In this document: positions 41,275-49,347 of the stretch, one piece after another | How positions within the stretch are numbered: position 1 is the first letter of the stretch | Layout of the letters: every line of letters starts with the position of its first letter | Position numbers and translations under genes: made by a program | Source: Streptomyces sp. WMMB 322 | GTDB lineage: Bacteria > Actinomycetota > Actinomycetes > Streptomycetales > Streptomycetaceae | Direction of reading: 5' to 3' | Length of the DNA stretch: 64,000 bases | Assembly: GCF_900090145.1 (NCBI RefSeq) | Contig: NZ_FMHI01000013.1 | Span: 1-64,000, forward strand | The notes under the pieces: generated by a model | Databases searched by the model: none | What the model was told of the DNA's origin: nothing | Seen by the model: only the letters and a program-made list of their open reading frames with translations

Positions 41275-42876
41275 ATGGGCCCGCTCATCTCCACCGCTGA
41301 GTTCCTCGTGAACGAGATCCTCAGCCGGCCTCCGTTTCTGATCGGGCTGATCACGGCCACCGGCCTCATCGCGCTGCGGAAGCCCGCCGGGCAGGTCGTC
41401 GGAGGCGCCATCAAGGCGGCTCTCGGCTTCCTGCTGATCAGCGCCGGCGCCGGCCTCGTCGTCGACTCCCTCGCGCCGCTGGGGGAGATGATCCAGGGCT
41501 CGACCGGCGCGCACGGCGTCATCCCGACCAACGAGGCGATCGTCGGAATCGCGCAGGAACAGTTCGGTGCCCGCGTCGCCTGGCTGATGATCACCGGGTT
41601 CGCGCTGAGTCTGCTGCTGGCGCGCTTCACGCCGCTGCGCTACGTCTTCCTGACCGGCCATCACATTCTGTTCATGGCCACGCTGATCACGATGGTGCTG
41701 GCCACGGCCGGACTCACGTCGCCCGTGGTCGTCCTCGTCGGCGGCGTGCTGCTGGCCGTCATGCTCGTCTCCATGCCGGCCTTCGCGCACCCGTGGACGA
41801 AGCGCATCACCGGCAACAACAGCATCGCCATGGGGCACTTCGGCACCGCCGGCTACGTCACCGCGGGCGCGGCCGGTCAGCTCTTCGGGCGGCGCAGCCG
41901 CAGCACCGAGGAGATGAACCTGCCCGAGGGACTGCGCTTCCTGCGCGACTCGATGGTCGCCACCGCCCTGTCCATGCTGCTGATCTACGTCGTGATGGCG
42001 CTGGTCCACCTGGCGGGGGCGGGCGAGAAGGCCGCGTTCAAGGTGTTCGCGGCCGGCGGGGGAGAGGCGGCGAGCGACGTGGGCAACTATGTGATGAGCG
42101 CCGTCATGCAGGGTCTGCAGTTCGGCATCTCCGTCGCCGTCATCCTCTTCGGCGTCCGCACGATCCTCGGCGAACTCGTCCCCGCCTTCCAGGGGATCGC
42201 CTCGAAGGTCGTTCCCGGTGCGGTGCCCTCGCTGGACGCGCCGATGGTCTTCCCCTACGCGCAGAACGCCGTACTGATCGGGTTCGTCGCCAGCTTCACC
42301 GGGGGCCTCGCCTCGCTCGGACTGCTCACCGCCGTCTTCGGGCCCGCCTTCGGCCTCGCGCTCGTACTGCCGGGCCTCGTGCCGCACTTCTTCACCGGCG
42401 GCGCGGCCGGCGTCTACGGCAACGCGACGGGCGGACGCCGCGGAGCGGTCATCGGCGCCTTCCTCAACGGGGTGCTGATCACCTTCCTGCCCGCGCTGCT
42501 GCTGAAGGTGCTCGGCGCCTTCGGCGAGGAGAACACGACGTTCGGGGATGCGGACTTCGGGTGGTTCGGAACCCTCATCGGCAACGCCGCCAAGGCGGGC
42601 GAGGCCGCCGGCGTCGTGCTGATGCTGCTCATCGGTGGGCTCGTGCTGAGCGGTGCGGTGCTGGTGCAGAAACGGGTCGTCGAACGCGGCTGGGATCCCG
42701 GGGCCCGCCGCGACGCCCTGCTGCCGCCGCAGCAGGACGAGGGAGACGCGCCGGCGGCGGACGGAGCCGCCGGGAAGCTCCCGGCACAGTCCACGGGTAC
42801 CGGCGCGGGCCACGCGAAGATCGCACCTCCCCGGGGCGCACCCGCCCCGCCGCCGCCCCCGGCGAAGCGGGAGTGA
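41275..42876 (+). CDS. ulaA: PTS ascorbate-type permease subunit IIC (UlaA/SgaT family)
   Basis: The 533-residue membrane protein has about ten hydrophobic helices and the UlaA signatures LIGLITATGLIALRKPAGQV, VRVIPTNEAIV-like HGVIPTNEAIVGIAQEQFG, RYVFLTGHHILFMATL, and HFFTGGAAGVYGNATGG. It transports and phosphorylates L-ascorbate or a related sugar acid. The C-terminal ~70 residues are Pro/Ala-rich and probably disordered, an addition to the family norm. AAGGGAG precedes the ATG. It forms an operon with the IIA-IIB fusion gene. Confidence 0.88.
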   Translation: MGPLISTAEFLVNEILSRPPFLIGLITATGLIALRKPAGQVVGGAIKAALGFLLISAGAGLVVDSLAPLGEMIQGSTGAHGVIPTNEAIVGIAQEQFGARVAWLMITGFALSLLLARFTPLRYVFLTGHHILFMATLITMVLATAGLTSPVVVLVGGVLLAVMLVSMPAFAHPWTKRITGNNSIAMGHFGTAGYVTAGAAGQLFGRRSRSTEEMNLPEGLRFLRDSMVATALSMLLIYVVMALVHLAGAGEKAAFKVFAAGGGEAASDVGNYVMSAVMQGLQFGISVAVILFGVRTILGELVPAFQGIASKVVPGAVPSLDAPMVFPYAQNAVLIGFVASFTGGLASLGLLTAVFGPAFGLALVLPGLVPHFFTGGAAGVYGNATGGRRGAVIGAFLNGVLITFLPALLLKVLGAFGEENTTFGDADFGWFGTLIGNAAKAGEAAGVVLMLLIGGLVLSGAVLVQKRVVERGWDPGARRDALLPPQQDEGDAPAADGAAGKLPAQSTGTGAGHAKIAPPRGAPAPPPPPAKRE

Positions 42877-42921
42877 CACCGCCGGAGAGCCGTCGCCGAA
42901 GGCGCGACGCGCCGGCGCGAT

Positions 42922-42960
42922 GCGAGGGCCCAACGCGAGGGCCCAACGCGAGGGCCCAGC
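42922..42960. repeat. Three tandem 13-bp repeats
   Basis: GCGAGGGCCCAAC occurs at 42922-42934 and 42935-42947, and with one mismatch at 42948-42960. Each unit contains the palindrome GGGCCC. It lies in the gap after the PTS IIC gene and has no known role. Confidence 0.8.
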
Positions 42961-43053
42961 ACGGCGGTTCGGCCCGTGCGGCGGCCCGGTGGTTGGACCG
43001 GGGTCACGGCCGCGACGGGTGAAGCGAATCCGCCGGTGGTCGCGGAGCGGCGT

Positions 43054-43605
43054 TCAGTACCGGGAGAGAACGTCCGCCGCTGCCCTGAGCCGCAGCTCCT
43101 CCAGGGTGGCGGACTGCTCCTGCGCCCGGTCGAGGAGCCGGCTCAGCTGCTCGTCGTCGAGGACGGATGACTGCGGGCCTCCCATCGCGCGCAGCGCCAG
43201 CCACATCAGCCGCTTCCCCTCGACCCCGAGGCGCAGGTTCTCCAGTTCGATGACGCTGCTGAGCGGGGCCCGCCGCACGAGGAAGCCGTTCGTCTTGGTT
43301 CTGCCCGCCTTCTCCAGCAGCCAGCCGGCGCCCATCTTGTACCGGCGCACCGGTACGCCCAGGTCCCGCATGATCAGCAGCAGTGTGGCCCGGTCCTGTG
43401 CGATCTCGTCGGCCAGGCGGACCAGCGTCGCTCCCGCGGCGGACATCGCGTGCTGCTTCGCCACGCGGCGCGCGAGTTCGCTCCCGAGGGTGGCCCCGAA
43501 GAGGTGGTCGTTGAGGTAGATCGCCAACGGCGCCCTCATCGGTGCGACTGCGGAGGCGGCACCGGTGCGGGCGTGGCCGGGGGCGCTGCGCGTCGTGTGT
43601 GCCAT
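43054..43605 (-). CDS. Conserved actinobacterial protein, helical (ferritin-like candidate)
   Basis: The 183-residue protein is mostly alpha-helical. After a short disordered start comes LAIYLNDHLFGATLGSELARR, then LADEIAQDRATLLLIMRDLGV, GWLLEKAGRTKTNGFL and LENLRLGVEGKRLMWLALRA. I recognise this pattern (YLNDHLAGA...LARR...GKRxLW) as a conserved actinobacterial family that may fold as a four-helix bundle, but I know no assigned function. GGGAGCC precedes the chosen ATG. Transcribed alone. Confidence 0.75.
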   Translation of the reverse strand: MAHTTRSAPGHARTGAASAVAPMRAPLAIYLNDHLFGATLGSELARRVAKQHAMSAAGATLVRLADEIAQDRATLLLIMRDLGVPVRRYKMGAGWLLEKAGRTKTNGFLVRRAPLSSVIELENLRLGVEGKRLMWLALRAMGGPQSSVLDDEQLSRLLDRAQEQSATLEELRLRAAADVLSRY

Positions 43606-44012
43606 CGGGTGGCTCCCGTCGGGTCCGTGGAACGGGCGGGGAACGGGCTCCTTGCCCGGCCTCTGAGCGGCGTGCCCTGCGGGCACCTCCGGCCGGCCCT
43701 GACCGCCCCCGTCCCGGGGCGCACCGGCTCCACCAGGTTCGCACCGGGGGGAGCGCTGTCAATCCGCGGCCGCGCCGCTGCGGCGCCGCGTGGGCGTCGT
43801 CGGCACCGGATGGCACCGGCGGGCCGGTGCGTCCCGGCGCCGTGTGGCGACCGGACGGCGCTGATCCGTACAGGTGCGCCTTCGCCCGGCCGGCGGACAG
43901 GCCCGTTTGATGATCGGGGTGGGCTCCGGTGAAGTGGTTCCCGAGGAGGTTCCCGGCGTGCCGAAGGCTGCCGGGCCTCCCGTTCCGGACCGCCGCGCGA
44001 GACGGGAAGACC
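43606..44012. other. 407-bp divergent intergenic region
   Basis: The gap holds short hairpins (for example GTGCCCTGCGGGCAC at 43671-43685, and several GC palindromes around 43760-43790) but no gene. Open frames crossing it are Arg/Pro-rich and unlike known proteins. Promoters for the flanking divergent genes must lie here but are not distinguishable. Confidence 0.3.
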
Positions 44013-44960
44013 ATGACCGACACCGCCCCAGTCAGCACTCCCTTCACCGCCGAATCCACCGCCGACGAGGTCGTCGCGGGCATCGACCTGAGCGGACGCC
44101 GGGCCGTCGTCACCGGCGGTGCCTCCGGCATCGGCGCGGAGACGGTCCGCACGCTGGCCGGTGCCGGGGCGCAGGTGACCCTCGCCGTGCGCGACGTGGA
44201 GGCGGGCCGGCGCGCGGCCGCGGAGATCGTCGCCGCCACCGGCAACGAACACGTCCGCGTCGCCCCGCTCGACCTGACCGACCGCAAGTCCGTCGCGGGG
44301 TTCCTGGCGGCGTGGGAGGGACCGCTGAACATTCTGGTGAACAACGCGGGAGTCATGGCCTCGCCCCTGGTGCGTACGCCGGAGGGCTGGGAGCTGCAGT
44401 TCGCCACGAACCACCTCGGTCACTTCGCGCTCACCGTGGGACTTCACCGGGCACTGGCGGAGGCGGGCGGTTCACGGGTGGTGTCGGTCACCTCCAGTTC
44501 GCATCTGGACTCGCCCGTGTGCTTCGAGGACATCCACTTCCGCAGCCGCGGATACGACCCGTGGGCCGCCTACGCGCAGTCCAAGACGGCCAACGCCCTC
44601 TTCGCGGTCGGTGCGTGGGAGCGCTGGGAGAGCGACGGCATCACCGTCAACTCCGCGATGCCGGGCGCCGTGCGCACACGTCTGCGGCGCCACGTCGGTG
44701 AGGGCGAGGAGGCCGAGCGGTCGCGGGCCCGCGCCGGCAGCGGGCCAGGGGGCTGGAAGACGCCCGGTCAGGGCGCGGCGACCAGCGTGCTCCTCGCGAC
44801 GTCCTCACTGCTGGAAGGCGTCGGCGGCCGCTGCTTCGAGGACTGCAACCAGGCACCGGTCAGCGAACCCGGCTCAGCGCGGGGTGTCGCTCCCTTCGCG
44901 GTCGATCCGGAGGCGGCCGCGAGGCTGTGGCAGATCTCCGTCGAGACCCTGACGGTCTGA
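44013..44960 (+). CDS. SDR-family oxidoreductase (retinol-dehydrogenase/WW-domain-oxidoreductase-like)
   Basis: This is a 315-residue short-chain dehydrogenase with VVTGGASGIGAETVRTLAG, NAGVMASP, the ELQFATNHLGHFALT stretch characteristic of the RDH/WWOX-like subgroup, catalytic Ser in SVTSSSH, YAQSK (Tyr/Lys), and NSAMPGAVRT. The substrate is unknown. GGGAAGA precedes the ATG. The last 18 nt, including the stop, are duplicated 22 bp further on. Confidence 0.87.
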   Translation: MTDTAPVSTPFTAESTADEVVAGIDLSGRRAVVTGGASGIGAETVRTLAGAGAQVTLAVRDVEAGRRAAAEIVAATGNEHVRVAPLDLTDRKSVAGFLAAWEGPLNILVNNAGVMASPLVRTPEGWELQFATNHLGHFALTVGLHRALAEAGGSRVVSVTSSSHLDSPVCFEDIHFRSRGYDPWAAYAQSKTANALFAVGAWERWESDGITVNSAMPGAVRTRLRRHVGEGEEAERSRARAGSGPGGWKTPGQGAATSVLLATSSLLEGVGGRCFEDCNQAPVSEPGSARGVAPFAVDPEAAARLWQISVETLTV

Positions 44961-44982
44961 GGCCGAGAACCTGACGGTCTGA
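44943..44982 (+). repeat. Imperfect 18-bp direct repeat spanning the SDR stop codon
   Basis: GAGACCCTGACGGTCTGA (44943-44960, the end of the SDR gene) is followed at 44965-44982 by GAGAACCTGACGGTCTGA, a 17/18 match at an offset of 22 nt. It looks like a local tandem duplication of the 3' end. Confidence 0.7.
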
Positions 44983-44984
44983 AA

Positions 44985-45024
44985 GGACGCCGGAAGCAGT
45001 CGCCCTGGGGCGCTCCCGGCGTCC
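44985..45024 (+). terminator. Hairpin terminator after the SDR gene
   Basis: GGACGCCGG (44985-44993) pairs perfectly with CCGGCGTCC (45016-45024), with additional GC pairing inside the loop. It begins 25 bp after the SDR stop codon. Confidence 0.55.
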
Positions 45025-45173
45025 CTTCGGCTCCACTGGGTCAACCTGCGGAACCTGCGGTGAATGTGTGTCAGTACAAGACGCACTCCTGCTCCGATGC
45101 CCGATTCCACTTGTGCTCATCGGGTGAACGTTCGTATGCGGGGGCGGTGTTCGTGAGGAGGACGGCACCAGGA

Positions 45174-45210
45174 TGTGCGTGCTCCGGGCCGGTGGTCCGG
45201 AGCACGCACA
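45174..45210 (+). promoter_or_regulatory. Perfect 14-bp hairpin in the leader of the NlpC/P60-like gene
   Basis: TGTGCGTGCTCCGG (45174-45187) and CCGGAGCACGCACA (45197-45210) form a perfect 14-bp stem with a 9-nt loop GCCGGTGGT. The hairpin ends 24 bp before the ATG, just upstream of the AAAGGAACACA ribosome site. It is too simple for a ydaO riboswitch. It could be a terminator for upstream transcription, an mRNA-stabilising element or a protein-binding site. Confidence 0.6.
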
Positions 45211-45234
45211 TCTCCCCCCACCCAAAGGAACACA

Positions 45235-45828
45235 ATGTCTTTGACGTCCCTCAGCCGGAGGGCGCGAATATCGCTCGCCGCTGCGGCCGCCGGCAGCGCA
45301 GCCGTTCTGGGTTTCGCGGTCATGCCGTCGTCCGCGACGGCGACGCCCGCCGGGAAGCCCGCCGCGGCCGCCCAGAGCGAGAAGTCCGCCAAGGCCGATG
45401 CCGTCACACGTGCTCAGATGCTGGAGCGCGCGGCCACCTGGCTGACCGCCAACGGCGGCGCGCAGGTTCCCTACAGCCAGACCGAGGTGTGGTCGGACGG
45501 GTACCGGCAGGACTGCTCCGGCTACGTGTCGATGACGCTGGGGCTGTGGAAGTCCGGCCCCAACACCGTCGAACTGGCGGGCAACCGGGACCTGACGACG
45601 CCGATCGACCTCGGCGACCTCAAGCCCGGTGACCTGCTCATCGACGCCGACGGTTCCAACACCACGCGCCACGTGGTGATCTTCGAGAAGTGGACCGACG
45701 ACTCGCACACGGCCTACTCGGCGTTCGAGCAGCGGGGCGGCCACGGCACGGACCACCGTGTCCTGGACTACGGCCTCGACTCCGGCAGCGAGTACAAGCC
45801 CTACCGTCCGAACAACCTGACGGACTGA
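45235..45828 (+). CDS. Secreted NlpC/P60-like cell-wall peptidase
   Basis: The 197-residue protein has a signal peptide (RRARISLAAAAAGSAAVLGF...SATA) and a compact papain-like domain. Cys94 in YRQDCSGYVSM is the expected nucleophile and His146 in TTRHVVIF the second catalytic residue. DLKPGDLLID (128-137) is the typical strand between them. Members hydrolyse peptidoglycan stem peptides, but subgroups with this short form are also annotated as amidases. It follows a strong leader hairpin and is closed by a strong bidirectional terminator, so it is expressed alone. Confidence 0.85.
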   Translation: MSLTSLSRRARISLAAAAAGSAAVLGFAVMPSSATATPAGKPAAAAQSEKSAKADAVTRAQMLERAATWLTANGGAQVPYSQTEVWSDGYRQDCSGYVSMTLGLWKSGPNTVELAGNRDLTTPIDLGDLKPGDLLIDADGSNTTRHVVIFEKWTDDSHTAYSAFEQRGGHGTDHRVLDYGLDSGSEYKPYRPNNLTD

Positions 45829-45865
45829 GCCGCAAAGCGGCCCGTACAGCGGCCCGTTGACCACA

Positions 45866-45908
45866 GCACGGCGCTCCCGCCCCCGCACACGGGGACGGGA
45901 GCGCCGTG
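45866..45908. terminator. Bidirectional hairpin terminator
   Basis: GCACGGCGCTCCCG (45866-45879) pairs with CGGGAGCGCCGTGC (45895-45908). Inside, CCCC pairs with GGGG around GCACAC, after one mismatch. This long GC stem lies between the convergent NlpC-like gene and the ABC permease gene and probably ends both transcripts. Confidence 0.78.
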
Positions 45909-45942
45909 CGTCGCTCCGCGGTCCGGGCTCCGCGGTCCTCGG

Positions 45943-46842
45943 TCACTCCTTCACTGAACCGGCGTTCGCCCCGCGGATGAAGTGGCGCTGGAAGCAGAAG
46001 AAGAGCACCGCCACCGGAATCGTGGACAGCAGCGCCGCGCCCAGCTTGAGCGGATACTGCGTGCCGGCGCCCAGACTGCCGGAGACGAACCGCGCCAGAC
46101 CGGTGGTGAGCGTCTCGTATTCGCTGGACTGCGTCGACACCAGGAAGTGCGTGAACTCGTTCCACGACCCCTGGAACGCGAGCAGGGTCACGGTGATCAG
46201 CGCGGGCTTCGACATCGGCAGCACCACGTACCAGAAGATCCGCCCGATGCCCGCGCCGTCGATCCGGGCGGCCTCCTCGACCTCCTTCGGTATGGACTCG
46301 AAGAACTGCTTCATGATGAAGATGCCGGCCGCGTCGAACAGCAGCGGCACGATCATCCCGGTGTAGGTGTCGAAGATTCCGAAGGTGTTGAGGACCAGGA
46401 ACTTCGGGATGAGCAGCACGACCGGCGGCACTGCCATCACCGCGATGACGAAGCCGACGAGCAGCGCCCGGCCGCGGAAGTGCAGCCGTGCCAGGGCATA
46501 TCCGGCCGCCGAGTCGATCAGGACGCGGCCCAGCGTGACGACCACGGTGACCAGGGTGCTGTTGCCAAGCCATCGCGGGAACGGCACACCCTTCCCCGAG
46601 TCGTCCGATCCCGTCAGCTGCTCGAAGACGCCGATCGTCGGGGCGTGCGGAATCAGCGACAGCGGGTTGGAGGCGGCCTCCGGGTCGGTCTTGAAGCTCG
46701 TTGCGAGCTGCACCAGGAACGGCAGCGCGTACAGCAGGGCGAAGGCGAGCAGCAGGGTGTAGCCGGCCAGCCGTGCGGGACGGGGGAAGCGGGCCAGTAC
46801 CGGCCGTTCGTCGGTGGAGAGCGGCTTGTCAGCGGTGCGCAC
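45943..46842 (-). CDS. Sugar ABC transporter permease (CUT1 family, MalG-like)
   Basis: The 299-residue inner-membrane protein has six predicted helices, with the cytoplasmic EAA loop EEAARIDGAGIGRIFWYVVLP (contacting the ATPase) and the MalG-like start TLLLAFALLYALPFLVQLATSFK. Its start overlaps the upstream permease gene by 14 nt. No ATPase gene is in the cluster; CUT1 importers in Streptomyces commonly share the MsiK ATPase encoded elsewhere. Confidence 0.93.
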   Translation of the reverse strand: MRTADKPLSTDERPVLARFPRPARLAGYTLLLAFALLYALPFLVQLATSFKTDPEAASNPLSLIPHAPTIGVFEQLTGSDDSGKGVPFPRWLGNSTLVTVVVTLGRVLIDSAAGYALARLHFRGRALLVGFVIAVMAVPPVVLLIPKFLVLNTFGIFDTYTGMIVPLLFDAAGIFIMKQFFESIPKEVEEAARIDGAGIGRIFWYVVLPMSKPALITVTLLAFQGSWNEFTHFLVSTQSSEYETLTTGLARFVSGSLGAGTQYPLKLGAALLSTIPVAVLFFCFQRHFIRGANAGSVKE

Positions 46843-48019
46843 CGGGCGCCTCCTTCCCCTCGCCGGCGTCCGGCTGCTTCACGGCGGACGCGGCGATGCG
46901 CCGCGCCTCACGGCCCCCGCCGCGTTCGCGCAGCAGGAAACGCTGAACTCCCGTCATCAGCAGCACGATTCCCAGCAGGATGAACGAAATGGCGGCCCCC
47001 TGGCCGAACTCGGCGTTGTCGAACCCGTAGGAGTACGAGAGGAACGCGGGCGTGAGCGTGGTGTTGGCGGGCTCGCCCTGCCCCAGCACGTACACCTGGT
47101 CGAAGACCTGCCAGGTGGCGATGAGGCCGAGCGTCGTCACCAGGAACAGCACCGGACGGAGCGCGGGCAGCAGCACATGCCGCAGAACGTGCCGCCGCGC
47201 GGCTCCGTCCAGGGCCGCCGCCTCCTCCAGTTCGCGCGGGATGTTCTGCAGCGCGGCGAGGAAGATGAGCATGAACGTGCCCGAAGTCGTCCACACGGCA
47301 AGGAGGATGAGGGTGCACATGGCGACCGACGGCCCGGCCAGCCACTCCGAGAAGGGCAGCCCCATCATCCGGTGCTCGGCGAGGAAACCGCCCGGACGGC
47401 TGCCGTCGATGATGCCCAGCTTGTCCATCAGCACCCACAGGACCCCGCGCGAGTCCTGGAACCAGTTCGGGCCCTTGAGACCGATCCAGCCCAGCATCTG
47501 GTTCACCGCGCCGCTGCCCTGGAAGAGGAACAGGAAGACGGTGCACACCGCGATGGAGCTGGTGACGGACGGGAAGTAGAACGTCGTGCGCAGCATGCCC
47601 CGGCCGCGCAGCATCCGCTGGTTGACGATGATCGCCAGGGCGAGGGAGAGCGCGGTCTGCAGCGGAACGGTCAGCAGCACGTAGTACGCGTTGTTCCGCA
47701 GCGACGTGGCGAGCAGCGAGCGTGCGAGTCCGTCCTCGGCCAGCAGGCTGCGGTAGTTGTCCAGGCCCACGAAGTCGGCGTCCGGGGTGAACGGGTTGGA
47801 CTGCCCGTTCCAGTTCAGGAGGCTGACCCACGCCGCCATCAGGATCGGCAGTGCCATGAAGAGGCCGAGGCCGACGACCATGGGGCTCACGAAGAACCAG
47901 CCCCACAGTCCTTCACGTCCGCGGGTCGTACGGGACCGGGAGCGCCCGGGCACTCCCGGGAGGCCGGGCCGCCGCCTGGCAGGCGGCGGCGCCGGGCGCT
48001 CGGTGACAGTGGTCGGCAT
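46829..48019 (-). CDS. Sugar ABC transporter permease (CUT1 family, MalF-like)
   Basis: The 396-residue protein has a Pro/Arg-rich cytoplasmic N-terminus, then six or more helices. The EAA motif is readable as LEEAAALDGAARRHVLRHVLLP, and the typical FVGLDNYRSLLA periplasmic block is present. It is longer than many MalF-like proteins of this class, owing to the N-terminal tail and an extra loop around GPNWFQDSRGVLWVLMD. It starts 6 nt after the binding-protein stop and overlaps the MalG-like gene. Confidence 0.93.
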   Translation of the reverse strand: MPTTVTERPAPPPARRRPGLPGVPGRSRSRTTRGREGLWGWFFVSPMVVGLGLFMALPILMAAWVSLLNWNGQSNPFTPDADFVGLDNYRSLLAEDGLARSLLATSLRNNAYYVLLTVPLQTALSLALAIIVNQRMLRGRGMLRTTFYFPSVTSSIAVCTVFLFLFQGSGAVNQMLGWIGLKGPNWFQDSRGVLWVLMDKLGIIDGSRPGGFLAEHRMMGLPFSEWLAGPSVAMCTLILLAVWTTSGTFMLIFLAALQNIPRELEEAAALDGAARRHVLRHVLLPALRPVLFLVTTLGLIATWQVFDQVYVLGQGEPANTTLTPAFLSYSYGFDNAEFGQGAAISFILLGIVLLMTGVQRFLLRERGGGREARRIAASAVKQPDAGEGKEAPGAHR

Positions 48020-48025
48020 GCGGGG

Positions 48026-49273
48026 TCAGTCGCCCTTCTTGATCGCCTGCTCGCCGTTGCGCTGCAGCGTGGAGAGGATGTCCGCGGGGGAGCCGGTGCG
48101 CAGCCCCTGCAGGTCGGCGTTGAACTGGTCGAGGACCTTGGTGAATCCGGGGACCGTCACCGGGCTCTGGGAGTAGGAGTTGCCCTCCACCCATCCCTTG
48201 GACTCCGGGTGCTCCTCGGCGAAGGTCTTCATGATGCTGTCGCGCGAGGGCATGACGCCGACCGCGTCGGAGGAGGCCAACTGCTCCTTTTTCGAGGTGA
48301 GATGGCGGATCATGTCGACGGCCGCCTCGTGGTGCGTGCTCTCCTTCGCCACGCCCCAGCAGTTGCTGAAGGCCAGGGTTGCCTTGCCCTCGGGGCCCGC
48401 CGGCAGCGGCAGCACCTTGTAGTCGACGTCGGGGAAGTCGGCCTTCATCGCGCCGGCCAGCCAGTTGCCCTCGATGATCATGGCTGCCTTGCCCTTGCCG
48501 AGCGCCTCACCGGCCCAGCCCGTGTCCACCTGCTTGGCGAACTTCATCGACCCGGACCGCAGCAGCTTCCGCGCGAAGCCCAGTCCCTCGGCGTTCTCCT
48601 TGCTGTCGGCGGTCATCTTCGACTCGTCGGAGTTGGTGATCCAGCCGCCGGCCTGCTTCATGAACACCCCGAGCCGCTGGTACTCGTTGGTGGTCACCAG
48701 GCCGGTGGTCTTGCCGGAAGTCAGCTTGTCGGCCGTCTTCTCCAGCTCGTCCCAGGTGGTGGGGTAGTCCTTGTCCGTCAGCCCGGCGTCCTTCCACTTC
48801 TCGGTGTTGATCACGAGACCGAGAGTGGAGGAGTCCTTGGGCAGGCAGACGAGCTTGCCGTCGTAGGTGAAGGCCTTGCGCAGCTCGGGGGAGAAGTCCT
48901 CCGCGTCGGGGATCTTGTCTCCGTAGGCGTACAGCGAGCCGCCCTTGGCGTAGTTCGCGAACTGGTCGGAGTTGACGTAGAAGGCGTCCGGCGGCCGGTT
49001 CCCCGCGAAGGCCTGTGCCAGCTGCTGGTCCATGTCCTTCGCGAGTTGCACGGTGACCTTGTGGCCGGTCTTCTTCGCCCACGCCGACGTCGCCGACTTC
49101 ACGGCCTTGGTCTCGGCGTCACCGGAGGTGGCGATCAGGACGCGCAGCGACTGGTTCTTGCCGCTGTCCTGCTCGGGGCCGTCCTTGCTCTTGTCGAAAC
49201 CGGACGAACACGCGGTCGTGGTGGCGGCCAGCACCGCACAGGCGGTGACTGCCACGGTGGAGCGACGGAACAT
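48026..49273 (-). CDS. Sugar ABC transporter substrate-binding lipoprotein
   Basis: This 415-residue family 1 extracellular solute-binding protein has a lipoprotein signal peptide ending in the lipobox TTTACSS, with lipidated Cys22. Landmarks are PDAFYVNSDQFANYAKGG, TTWDELEKTADKLTS, AGEALGKGKAAMIIEGNWL and MPSRDSI. It captures an oligosaccharide outside the membrane for the two permeases that follow. Neighbouring glucosidase and LacI genes point to an alpha-glucan or similar oligosaccharide. CCAGGAGG lies before the ATG. Confidence 0.93.
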   Translation of the reverse strand: MFRRSTVAVTACAVLAATTTACSSGFDKSKDGPEQDSGKNQSLRVLIATSGDAETKAVKSATSAWAKKTGHKVTVQLAKDMDQQLAQAFAGNRPPDAFYVNSDQFANYAKGGSLYAYGDKIPDAEDFSPELRKAFTYDGKLVCLPKDSSTLGLVINTEKWKDAGLTDKDYPTTWDELEKTADKLTSGKTTGLVTTNEYQRLGVFMKQAGGWITNSDESKMTADSKENAEGLGFARKLLRSGSMKFAKQVDTGWAGEALGKGKAAMIIEGNWLAGAMKADFPDVDYKVLPLPAGPEGKATLAFSNCWGVAKESTHHEAAVDMIRHLTSKKEQLASSDAVGVMPSRDSIMKTFAEEHPESKGWVEGNSYSQSPVTVPGFTKVLDQFNADLQGLRTGSPADILSTLQRNGEQAIKKGD

Positions 49274-49347
49274 GCGGGCCTCCTGGAGGAGTTGATGCGG
49301 AGATTCGAGGTGACGGTGCGATGGGGTTGCCGCCTTCGGCCGGGGAT

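Noticed and set aside
45174..45210. Leader hairpin considered as a ydaO-type c-di-AMP riboswitch
   Set aside because: The element is a single 14-bp stem; the multi-helix architecture and conserved loops of ydaO are not present in the short space available.
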